Shown: positions 49,090 through 56,661 of the stretch, piece by piece | How the letters are laid out: each line of letters begins with the position of its first letter | Numbering within the stretch: position 1 is the first letter of the stretch | NCBI RefSeq assembly: GCF_900107925.1 | Contig: NZ_FNUJ01000007.1 | Span: 558,001 to 622,000 of the forward strand | Source of the DNA: Amycolatopsis pretoriensis | Lineage (GTDB): Bacteria; Actinomycetota; Actinomycetes; Mycobacteriales; Pseudonocardiaceae | DNA: 64,000 nucleotides | Direction: 5' to 3' | Made by a program: the position numbers and the translations under genes | The notes under the pieces: generated by a model | Told to the model about the DNA's origin: nothing | Databases searched by the model: none | The model's input: the letters and a program-made list of their open reading frames with translations, nothing else

Positions 49090-52077
49090 TCAGGACGGGA
49101 GCCGAACGCCCAGGTCCGCCTCCGCCCGCCGCCGCAGGGCGACGCTGCCCTGGGCGCGGGCCAGCTCGGCGGCCGCCCGCAGGCGGGGGACCGGGTCGGC
49201 GTCGTGGGCCGCCCGCAGCCGCAGCACCTCCGGCAGCCACCAGCGGTCGTCGCGGGCTTCCCCGGCGGCGAGCGCGGCGTCCAGCGTCGCCCGGGCCGCG
49301 GCCGGCTCCGCGAGCTCGGCGACCAGCGCCAGCCAGTACGGCATCCGCGCGAACGACCCCTCGGCCTTGAGGTTCGCGACGCCCTCCTGCGCCGCGGCCA
49401 GCCCGGCCGCACCGCCACGGGACCAGCCGCCCAGCACCAGCGCCCACTCGCGGTAGTAGGCGAAGCCGTACCGGTCGCACAGCGCGTGCAGCTCCGACAC
49501 GGCCGCCCACAGCGCCGGCCCGTCACGGCGCATCTGGTGCGTCACACCCGCGTAGGCGAGCCCGATGGCCAAGCTGTACGGATCGTCGACCGCACGGGCG
49601 CGCGCGACGGCCTCGGCGGCGCTCGCCACCGCCGCGTCGTCGTCGCCGAGGAGCCAGTGCGCGTGGGCCGCCCAGGCCGGGCCGTGGACGTCCGGTCGGG
49701 TGCCGACGGGCAGCCTCGGCAGGTCGCGCGTGCGGGCCGCGGCCAGGGCGAAGTGCCGCACCGCCGCGGCCGGGCGGCCGAGGCTGACCGACGACCCGGC
49801 GTAGGCGAAGTGCGCGGTGCCCGTCTCGGCGGCGGCCGCGTCCGGGCCGAGCAGCTCGAGCGCGCGTTCGGCGACCTCGTGGGCCTGCGCGGTCCGGCCC
49901 TGCACGAACCGGGACGAGAACACGGCCAGCAGCGCGGTCACCGTCGCCGCCGGGTCCCCGGCGGCCTCCGCCAGCACGAGCGCGCGTTCGACGGTCTGCT
50001 GCAGCTGCGGCGAGGAGTAGCCGTGGCGGGCGTTCAGCGGGCCGGCGAGCTCGTCGAGGACGGCGTGCTCGGTGCGGTCGCGCGTCCCGCTCGCGGGCCG
50101 GGCGCGCACCAGCGCCAGCGCGGCCTCGAGCAGCCGGATCGCTTCGGCGTGGGCGAAGGTGCGCGTGGCGACCGCCGCCGCCCGCCGGTACGAGGTGACG
50201 GCGCGGTCGGGCCGCCCGCCGCGCGCGTACTGCTCGGCCAGCTGCGCCGCGACGGCGTCGGCGTCGTCGGCGTGCAGCAGCTCCAGGCCCTGGGCCAGCC
50301 GCCGGTGCAGCAGCCACCGGCGCGGCGGGCTGACCTGCTGGTAGGCGGCCTCGCGCAGCAGGTCGTGGGTGAAGTCGTAGCCGCCGCCGACCTCGCGCAG
50401 GATCCGGCGGCGCCACAGCTCGTCCACCGCGTCGACGACGGTGTCGGCGTCGAGGTCGCTCGCCTCGGTGAGCAGCTCGAGGGTGAAGTCCCGGCCGGCC
50501 GCCGCGGCCAGCCCGGCGACCTCGCGCGCCGCGGGCCCGGGCTGCGCCAGCCGGGCCCGCAGTACCGCGCCCAGGCTCTCGGTGGGCGGCGCGTCACCGG
50601 CGCGCAACGCTTCCACCACGAACAACGGGTAGCCGCCGGTGGCCGCGTGCAGGACTTCGCGGTCCGACGCGGTCAGCGGCCGCCCGGCCACCGCCTCGCC
50701 GAGCAGCGCCGTGCCGCCGGCGTCGAACGGGCCCAGCGGCAGCTCGGTCAGCCGGCCGTCGTCGCGCAGCTGGGCCGTCCACGACGGCACGCCCGGGGCC
50801 GGCGTCCCTTCGCGCAGCGTCGCCGCGACCAGCAGCGGCGCGTCCGGCAGCAGGCCGAGGCAGAAGGCGAGGAACGCGCCGGTCTCTTCGTCGCACCACT
50901 GGACGTTGTCGAGCACCAGCAGGACCGGCCGCCCGCCGGCGGTGAGCGCCCGCGCCAGCCCCTCGAAGAACCGAGGCCGCTGCCAGGCTTCGAGGGTGGC
51001 CTGCCCGCCGTCCGGGCGCGCGGCGGGCAGCAGCCGGGCGACCTCGGCCCGCCAGAGCGGGTCCAGCGACCCGGTGGCGCGCTGCAGCGCGGGGGTGCGC
51101 AGCCAGTCGGCCACCGGCGCCAGCGGGAGCCGGCCGGCCGAGCCGAAGCAGCGGCCGGTGGCCACGACGGCGCCTTCCGCGCGCGCCAGGCCGGCGAGCT
51201 CGGTGACGAGCCGCGTCTTGCCGACGCCGGGGTCGCCGCGGACGAGGACCACCCCGGCGCGGCCCGCGGCGGCCGCGTGCCACCGCTCGCCGAGCCGGGC
51301 CAGCTCGGCCGCCCGGCCGACGAGCGCGGTCGCCGCGGCGCGCCGGACCTCGGGGCCGGGCCGGGCGAGCAGCCGGCGCAGCGCCGCACGGGTCGGTTCG
51401 GCCGGGACGACGCCGAGCTCGCGTTCGAGCACCGACGCGCACCGGTGGTACGTGCTCACCGCGCCCGCGCGGTCGCCGGCGTCGGCCTGCAGCCCCATCA
51501 GCGTCCGGTAGCCGGTCTCTTCGAGGGGGCGCAGCCGGATCCGGCGGCGGGCGGCGGCGAGGGCGGCGGCCGGGTCGCCCGCGGGGGTCGAGCAGATCAG
51601 GTCGCACAGCTCGACGCACCGGCGGTCGAGCTCGGCGCGGGCCGCCAGGACCCAGTCGTCGGCCAGACCGGGCAGCAGCTCACCGCGGTAGGCCGCGAGC
51701 GCGGTCCGGGCGTGGGCGACGGCTGCACCGGGGTCCTCGGCGGCGAGCGCGGCCTGGTGGGCGAGGTCGAACTCGCGGACGTCGACCCGGCTCGACGGCG
51801 TGTCCCGCCAGCACAGGTCCCGCCCGGTGACGGCGAGCGAGGGCGGGTCGCCGAGGACGCGGCGCAGCTGGTGCAGCTCGCGGCGGAGGTTGGTCAGGGC
51901 CTGGGCGTCGGTGGAGTCCGGCCAGAACAGCCCCGCGAGCAGGCGGCGCGGCTGGGCCAGGCCGGCGTGCACCACGAGGTGGGCCACGAGCGCGACCGAG
52001 CGCGGCGACCGCGTCAGCACGGTGCCGGTGGTGTCGTCGGCGATCACCTGCTCGCCCAGCAGCGAGACGCGCAGCAC
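49090..52077 (-). CDS. SARP/AfsR-like regulator with BTAD and AAA ATPase domains
   Basis: A 995-residue regulator. Residues ~1-95 form an OmpR-like winged helix (LLAGLFWPDSTDAQALTNLR), ~97-245 the BTAD domain (AYRGELLPGLADDWVLAARA), followed by an AAA module with Walker A VLVRGDPGVGKTRLVTELAG near 275 and Walker B PVLLVLDNVQWCDEETG near 385. The remaining ~450 residues are helical repeats, probably TPR-like (YTARGGRPDRAVTSYRRA-like). This is the large AfsR/LuxR-LAL-type SARP layout; its signal is unknown. GTG at 52077. It is divergent from the transhydrogenase gene and upstream of the flavin oxidase. Confidence 0.92.
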   Translation of the reverse strand: MLRVSLLGEQVIADDTTGTVLTRSPRSVALVAHLVVHAGLAQPRRLLAGLFWPDSTDAQALTNLRRELHQLRRVLGDPPSLAVTGRDLCWRDTPSSRVDVREFDLAHQAALAAEDPGAAVAHARTALAAYRGELLPGLADDWVLAARAELDRRCVELCDLICSTPAGDPAAALAAARRRIRLRPLEETGYRTLMGLQADAGDRAGAVSTYHRCASVLERELGVVPAEPTRAALRRLLARPGPEVRRAAATALVGRAAELARLGERWHAAAAGRAGVVLVRGDPGVGKTRLVTELAGLARAEGAVVATGRCFGSAGRLPLAPVADWLRTPALQRATGSLDPLWRAEVARLLPAARPDGGQATLEAWQRPRFFEGLARALTAGGRPVLLVLDNVQWCDEETGAFLAFCLGLLPDAPLLVAATLREGTPAPGVPSWTAQLRDDGRLTELPLGPFDAGGTALLGEAVAGRPLTASDREVLHAATGGYPLFVVEALRAGDAPPTESLGAVLRARLAQPGPAAREVAGLAAAAGRDFTLELLTEASDLDADTVVDAVDELWRRRILREVGGGYDFTHDLLREAAYQQVSPPRRWLLHRRLAQGLELLHADDADAVAAQLAEQYARGGRPDRAVTSYRRAAAVATRTFAHAEAIRLLEAALALVRARPASGTRDRTEHAVLDELAGPLNARHGYSSPQLQQTVERALVLAEAAGDPAATVTALLAVFSSRFVQGRTAQAHEVAERALELLGPDAAAAETGTAHFAYAGSSVSLGRPAAAVRHFALAAARTRDLPRLPVGTRPDVHGPAWAAHAHWLLGDDDAAVASAAEAVARARAVDDPYSLAIGLAYAGVTHQMRRDGPALWAAVSELHALCDRYGFAYYREWALVLGGWSRGGAAGLAAAQEGVANLKAEGSFARMPYWLALVAELAEPAAARATLDAALAAGEARDDRWWLPEVLRLRAAHDADPVPRLRAAAELARAQGSVALRRRAEADLGVRLPS

Positions 52078-52167
52078 CCGGCCACGCTAGCCCGGAAACC
52101 GATCCGCGCGCGGATCTTCACCGGCGGGGGGTTGCGCCGGGACGTCCGGGTGCGCAGGCTCGACACC

Positions 52168-53580
52168 GTGAGCGAGCACGAGTACGACCTCATCGTCATC
52201 GGTTCGGGCCCCGGCGGCCAGAAGGCCGCGATCGCCGCGGCGAAGCTGGGCAAGCGGGTGGCGGTCGTGGACCGGCACGACATGGTCGGCGGGGTGTGCG
52301 TCAACACCGGCACGATCCCGTCCAAGACGCTGCGCGAAGCGGTGCTCTACCTGACCGGCATGAACCAGCGCGAGCTGTACGGCGCGAGCTACCGCGTCAA
52401 GCAGGACATCACGATCGCCGACCTGCTGGCGCGCACGCAGCACGTCGTCGGGCGCGAGGTCCAGGTGGTGCGGGCGCAGCTGATGCGCAACCACGTCGAC
52501 CTGGTCTCCGGCACCGGCTCGTTCGCCGACCCGCACACGGTGGTCGTCGAGAGCAAGCACCCCGGCGACCGCCGGACGCTGAGCGCGGACTACGTCGTGA
52601 TCGCCACCGGCACCCGCCCGGCGCGCCCGCCCCAGGTGGACTTCGACGCCGCGCGCGTGCTCGACTCCGACGAGATCCTGCGGCTCGAGCAGATCCCGTC
52701 GTCGCTGGTCGTGGTCGGGGCCGGGGTGATCGGCATCGAGTACGCGTCGATGTTCGCGGCGCTCGGCTCGCGCGTCACGGTGGTCGAGCAGCGCGACCAG
52801 ATGCTCGACTTCTGCGACCCGGAGATCGTGGAGTCGCTGAAGTTCCAGCTGCGCGACCTCGGCGTGACGTTCCGCTTCGGCGAGAAGGTCGCGGACGTGG
52901 CGGTCTCCGACGACGCGACGATCACGACGCTGGTCAGCGGCAAGCGCATCCCGGCCGACGGCGTCATGTACTCCGCGGGCCGCCAGGGCATGACCGGCGA
53001 GCTGGCGCTGGACGCCGCCGGGCTGTCGTCCGACGAGCGCGGCCGGCTGGTGGTCGACGAGAACTACCGCACGGAGGTGCCCCACATCTACGCGGTGGGC
53101 GACGTGATCGGCTTCCCGGCCCTGGCGGCGACGTCGATGGACCAGGGCCGGCTCGCGGCGTACCACGCGTTCGGCGAACCGGCGAACGGCCTCGGCGCGC
53201 TGCAGCCGATCGGCATCTACACGATCCCGGAGATCTCGTACGTGGGCGCGACGGAGGCCCAGCTGACGTCGTCGTCGGTGCCGTACGAGGTGGGGATCGC
53301 GCGCTACCGCGAGCTGGCGCGCGGCCAGATCACCGGCGACAGCTACGGGATGCTGAAGCTGCTGGTGTCCACAAAGGACCGGAAGCTGCTCGGGGTGCAC
53401 GTGTTCGGGACGGGCGCGACCGACCTGGTCCACATCGGACAGGCGGTGATGGGCTGCGGCGGGACGGTCGATTACCTGGTGGACGCGGTGTTCAACTACC
53501 CGACGCTGTCGGAGGCGTACAAGGTGGCGGCGCTGGACGCGACGAACAAGATCCGGGCGTTGGATCGCTTTTCGTCCTGA
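52168..53580 (+). CDS. sthA: Soluble pyridine nucleotide transhydrogenase (Si-specific)
   Basis: A 470-residue flavoprotein of the pyridine nucleotide-disulfide family. FAD site: VIGSGPGGQKAAIAAAKLGK near residue 9-28. The redox region reads GGVCVNTGTIPSKTLREAV near 40-58, where the second Cys of the usual disulfide is Thr, a hallmark of SthA rather than lipoamide dehydrogenase. NAD site: LVVVGAGVIGIEYASMFAAL near 182-201; the second FAD segment is HIYAVGDVIGFPALAATSMD near 306-325. It exchanges hydride between NADPH and NAD. GTG at 52168 is the start closest to the conserved N-terminus. Confidence 0.95.
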   Translation: MSEHEYDLIVIGSGPGGQKAAIAAAKLGKRVAVVDRHDMVGGVCVNTGTIPSKTLREAVLYLTGMNQRELYGASYRVKQDITIADLLARTQHVVGREVQVVRAQLMRNHVDLVSGTGSFADPHTVVVESKHPGDRRTLSADYVVIATGTRPARPPQVDFDAARVLDSDEILRLEQIPSSLVVVGAGVIGIEYASMFAALGSRVTVVEQRDQMLDFCDPEIVESLKFQLRDLGVTFRFGEKVADVAVSDDATITTLVSGKRIPADGVMYSAGRQGMTGELALDAAGLSSDERGRLVVDENYRTEVPHIYAVGDVIGFPALAATSMDQGRLAAYHAFGEPANGLGALQPIGIYTIPEISYVGATEAQLTSSSVPYEVGIARYRELARGQITGDSYGMLKLLVSTKDRKLLGVHVFGTGATDLVHIGQAVMGCGGTVDYLVDAVFNYPTLSEAYKVAALDATNKIRALDRFSS

Positions 53581-53681
53581 GTCCGGAGGGACGCTGCCGA
53601 CGGGGAGCGGGCGGCCGGGACCTCAGCAGTCACACCAGCACCACCCCGCTTCGCCTGCGGCGAACCGGTTTGACACCCGCC

Positions 53682-53697
53682 TAGAACATATGTTCGA
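53682..53697. promoter_or_regulatory. LexA (SOS) box upstream of the radical SAM gene
   Basis: TAGAACATATGTTCGA matches the actinobacterial LexA consensus TCGAACN4GTTCGA at 10 of 12 fixed positions; the core GAACATATGTTC is a perfect palindrome. It ends eight bases before the GTG start at 53706, and TTGACA (53670-53675) lies just upstream, so a bound repressor would block transcription. Induction by DNA damage is inferred. Confidence 0.8.
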
Positions 53698-53705
53698 CTG
53701 GCGCC

Positions 53706-55598
53706 GTGCGATGGGATCGGCAGCGAGCAGGGGAGGGTGAGCCGGCACTGCCCGGGCTGGAGGGCCTGGTGCGGTCCGTGCGGTCACCGGAATTCGACGG
53801 CGTCACCTTTCACGAGGTGCACGCGCGCTCCGTGCTGAACAAGGTCCCCTCGGGCTCCGGTGTCCCCTTCAACTGGACCGTGAACCCGTACCGCGGCTGC
53901 TCCCACGCCTGCACCTACTGCCTCGACGGCGGCACCAAGATCCTCCTGGCCGACGGCCGCACGCGGGCGCTGTCCGAGCTGAAGGTCGGCGACGAGATCT
54001 ACGGCACCCGCGGCCACGGCGCCGCCCGGCGGCTCGTGCCCACCCGCGTCGAAGCGCACTGGACGACCCTGCGCGCCGCCTACCGCGTCACCCTGGAAGA
54101 CGGCACCCGGCTCGTCGCCGGCGGGGATCACCGGTTCCTCACCAGCAAGGGCTGGAAGCACGTCACCGGCAGCAAGTTCGGCGCCGCGCAGCGGCCGCAC
54201 CTCGAACCCGGCACCGAGCTCATCGGCGTCGGCCGGTTCGAGCCGACGCCGGACGAGACGCTCGGGTACCGGGCCGGCTACCTCTGCGGCATGCTGCGCT
54301 CCGGCGGGTTCGCCGCGGAACCGGACGCGGCCGGCCGCGCCCTCGAATACCTGCCCGACTTCGGCGCCTCCGTCGGGTTCCTGCGGGTGCCGTCCGACCC
54401 GGACGCGCACTGGCAGCGCGGGTTCCTCGCCGGCGTCTTCGACCTCGCGGGCGACTACGGCCGCGGCGTCCTCGCCGTGGCCCACGACGAACCCGAGATC
54501 GTCGAAGCCTTCGCCGCCGCGCTCGCGCGGTTCGGTTTCACGCACCAGATCGACGAAGTGCCGAAGTTCCCCGCCCGTCAGGAAGTCCGGTTGCTCGGCG
54601 GGACCGCGGAGGTGCTGCGGTTCCTGCACGTGGGCAACCCGGCCGTGGCGTGGAAGCGGTCGCTCGACGGCTCGGTGATCGGCGCGAGCCGGCGCCGCGT
54701 CGAGGCGATCGAGCCGCTGGGCCTGCAGTTGCCGCTGTTCGACATCACCACCGGCACCGGCGACTTCATCGCCGACGGCATGGTGTCCCACAACTGCTTC
54801 GCCCGGAACACCCACACGTACCTGGACTTCGACGCCGGCCACGACTTCGACACGCAGGTCGTCGTGAAGGTCAACGCGCCGGAGGTACTGGCCGCGCAGC
54901 TGAAACGGCCGTCGTGGCGGCGGGAACCCGTGGCGATGGGCACGAACACCGACCCGTACCAGCGCGCGGAGGGCCGCTACCGGCTGATGCCGGGGATCAT
55001 CACGGCGCTGGCGCGGTCGGGAACCCCGCTGTCGGTGCTGACGAAGGGCACGGTGCTCGCGCGCGACCTGCCGCTGCTGCAGGACGCGGCCCGGGACGTG
55101 CCGGTTTCGCTCGCGGTCTCGCTGGCGTTGCTGGACGGCGAGCTGCAGCACCGTCTCGAGCCGGGCACGCCGAGCCCGCGGGCCCGGTTGGAGTTGATCC
55201 GCAAGGCGCGCGACGCGGGATTGCCGTGCTCGGTGCTGGTGGCGCCGGTGCTGCCGTGGCTGACGGACTCGGCCGAGGCGCTCGACGCGTTGTTCGCCCG
55301 CCTGGCCGAAGCGGGCGCGACGAGCGCGACGGTCATCCCGCTGCACTTGAGACCGGGTGCGCGCGAGTGGTTCGGCCGCTGGCTGGCGGGGACGTACCCG
55401 GAGCTGGTGCCGAGGTACCGCGAGCTGTACGCGCGCGGGAGTTACGTGCAGAAGGCGTACCGGGAGAGGTTGGGGCAGCGGGTGGCGCCGTTGCTGCGGC
55501 GGCACGGGCTGCTGCGGAGCGCGGGGGAGGACTCGCGGGGCACGGTGCGCGAGCCGCGGATCGAGGTGCCGGCCGCGGAACAGCTCCGCCTCCTCTAA
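53706..55598 (+). CDS. Rv2578c-family radical SAM protein interrupted by an intein
   Basis: 630 residues as encoded, about 338 after splicing. The extein begins VRWDRQRAGEGEPALPGLEG, and the radical SAM Cys motif CSHACTY-C is split: Cys65 and Cys69 lie before the intein, and the third cluster Cys (364, in CFARNTHTYLDF) is the +1 residue after it. Thus the 4Fe-4S site forms only after splicing. The rest follows Rv2578c/SplB-like proteins: VAMGTNTDPYQRAEGRYRLM and SPRARLELIRKARDAGLPCS. The GTG at 53706 lies directly behind a LexA box. Function is unknown; a DNA-repair link is suggested by the SOS box and by similarity to spore photoproduct lyase-type enzymes. Confidence 0.93.
   Translation: MRWDRQRAGEGEPALPGLEGLVRSVRSPEFDGVTFHEVHARSVLNKVPSGSGVPFNWTVNPYRGCSHACTYCLDGGTKILLADGRTRALSELKVGDEIYGTRGHGAARRLVPTRVEAHWTTLRAAYRVTLEDGTRLVAGGDHRFLTSKGWKHVTGSKFGAAQRPHLEPGTELIGVGRFEPTPDETLGYRAGYLCGMLRSGGFAAEPDAAGRALEYLPDFGASVGFLRVPSDPDAHWQRGFLAGVFDLAGDYGRGVLAVAHDEPEIVEAFAAALARFGFTHQIDEVPKFPARQEVRLLGGTAEVLRFLHVGNPAVAWKRSLDGSVIGASRRRVEAIEPLGLQLPLFDITTGTGDFIADGMVSHNCFARNTHTYLDFDAGHDFDTQVVVKVNAPEVLAAQLKRPSWRREPVAMGTNTDPYQRAEGRYRLMPGIITALARSGTPLSVLTKGTVLARDLPLLQDAARDVPVSLAVSLALLDGELQHRLEPGTPSPRARLELIRKARDAGLPCSVLVAPVLPWLTDSAEALDALFARLAEAGATSATVIPLHLRPGAREWFGRWLAGTYPELVPRYRELYARGSYVQKAYRERLGQRVAPLLRRHGLLRSAGEDSRGTVREPRIEVPAAEQLRLL
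53919..54794 (+). mobile_element. Intein with decayed LAGLIDADG endonuclease domain
   Basis: An in-frame element of 292 codons (residues 72-363). Splicing motifs are complete: Cys1 with LDGGTKILLADG (block A), GGDHRF with His142 (block B), and the end LFDITTGTGDFIADGMVSHN (blocks F/G, His-Asn) followed by Cys364. The middle has two degenerate LAGLIDADG motifs, GYLCGMLRSGGF near 191-202 and FLAGVFDLAGDYG near 240-252. The acidic residue expected at position eight of the motif is Gly and Ala respectively, so homing activity is probably lost while splicing should work. Confidence 0.92.
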
Positions 55599-55636
55599 GG
55601 GCTCGCGCCAGCAAACGGCGGCCCGGCCCGGCCCGG

Positions 55637-55713
55637 CTGAAGGGCACCTTCATTGCGTCAGATGCGCTGAAGGGCACCTTTGTCTCATCACATGCAAGGA
55701 AGGTGCCCTTCAG
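55637..55713. repeat. Palindrome array, CTGAAGGGCACCTT family, locus 2
   Basis: Three copies: plus at 55637-55650, plus at 55667-55680 (30-bp period) and minus at 55700-55713 (19-base gap). Spacings are exactly the mirror image of locus 1 at 29081-29157. The array follows the radical SAM gene by 39 bp. Confidence 0.95.
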
Positions 55714-55788
55714 CGCCCGCAGTTGCCGTGCGGTCCTTTGTGGACAACCGCCCACGCCGGTCCGTGATCACCCGCCGAACCGCCGTGT

Positions 55789-55805
55789 GGGTGAAACCGT
55801 CACCC
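55789..55805. promoter_or_regulatory. Inverted repeat upstream of the MerB-like gene
   Basis: GGGTGA-AACCG-TCACCC, a 6-bp-arm inverted repeat about 160 bp upstream of the GTG. It could be an operator; nothing else supports this. Confidence 0.3.
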
Positions 55806-55963
55806 GGAACGCCGCCGAACACGGTTCGGCTCCCCCGTTCGCCGTAGTCCCGACCCGATTGCGCCACCGTGTCGCGCGCTTGCGGAAAAATGTCCGATCG
55901 TGTCGTTGTCGCCCCGGCTCGCCGACGCCTAACGTCGAAGGGATCGATGCGGAAGGGAGAGCG

Positions 55964-56566
55964 GTGACTACTTCGCAGACCGACCGGTTCGCGGCCGCCC
56001 GGCTCGCGTGGGCCGCCCTCAAGCTGACCCGGGCGGGGCGCCACCCCGTCAGTGTGGACAGGCTGGCCGCCATCGTCGGCGTCGCCCCGGTCGAGGCGCG
56101 CCGGCTCGTCGAACTGATCGGGTTCACCCTGCACCGCGACCTCGTCAGCACCGGCCCAGCGCCCCGCGGCGCCCACCACCGTCTCGAGCCGGCCGAAGGC
56201 ACCCTCGGCGCGGGCCCCGACGGCACCGTCGACATGTTCCTGCTGGCCATCGCCACCGGCGAGCCCGTGCACGCCGCCGCGACCTGCCCGGTCACCGGCA
56301 CCCGCATCCGGATCGACCTCACCTCGCACGGGATCGTGCAGGCCGACCCGCCCTCGGCCGTCGTCGCCGCGGTCGACCTGGGCTTCGGCCTCGAGCACGC
56401 CGACGCGATGGCCTGCGCGGGCCAGCCCTTCTTCTCCTCCGCCTCGGCGGCCGCGAACTGGCTGGTCGCCCACCCCGGCGGCCGCATCTACCAGGTCGCC
56501 GCCTACCTCGCCCAGGCCCACCGGCTGGTGGCCGCACTCGAGACCCGGCCGAAGTACGTGCTCTGA
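55964..56566 (+). CDS. MerB-like (organomercurial lyase family) protein, probably not a lyase
   Basis: A 200-residue protein. The N-terminal 80 residues look like a winged helix (LAWAALKLTRAGRHPVSVDR then LAAIVGVAPVEARRLVELIG) and the C-terminal part resembles the MerB core: ATCPVTGTRIRIDL, MACAGQPFFSSASAAANWLV and HPGGRIYQVAAYLAQAHRLV. By eye alignment, the Asp of the MerB CxxD pair is kept (in GTVDMFLLAI) but the catalytic Cys three residues earlier is Gly. A lyase reaction is therefore doubtful; a sensor or regulator role is possible. GTG at 55964 follows GGAAGGGAG. No other mer gene is nearby. Confidence 0.72.
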   Translation: MTTSQTDRFAAARLAWAALKLTRAGRHPVSVDRLAAIVGVAPVEARRLVELIGFTLHRDLVSTGPAPRGAHHRLEPAEGTLGAGPDGTVDMFLLAIATGEPVHAAATCPVTGTRIRIDLTSHGIVQADPPSAVVAAVDLGFGLEHADAMACAGQPFFSSASAAANWLVAHPGGRIYQVAAYLAQAHRLVAALETRPKYVL

Positions 56567-56661
56567 CCACTGCGCAACCCAAGCCTGCCGACGCCGTAAG
56601 CTGGGCTGTTCGTTAGCCTTTCCGGGCAGCGATAACCCCAGGTCGAAGGAGAGCAGTCGCA

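Larger units (their letters stand above)
55599..55963. other. Intergenic region with repeat array and promoter
   Basis: 365 bp between the radical SAM gene and the MerB-like gene. It contains the palindrome array 55637-55713 and the inverted repeat 55789-55805; the AT-richer stretch after 55850 probably holds the promoter of the MerB-like gene. No coding potential is seen. Confidence 0.6.
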
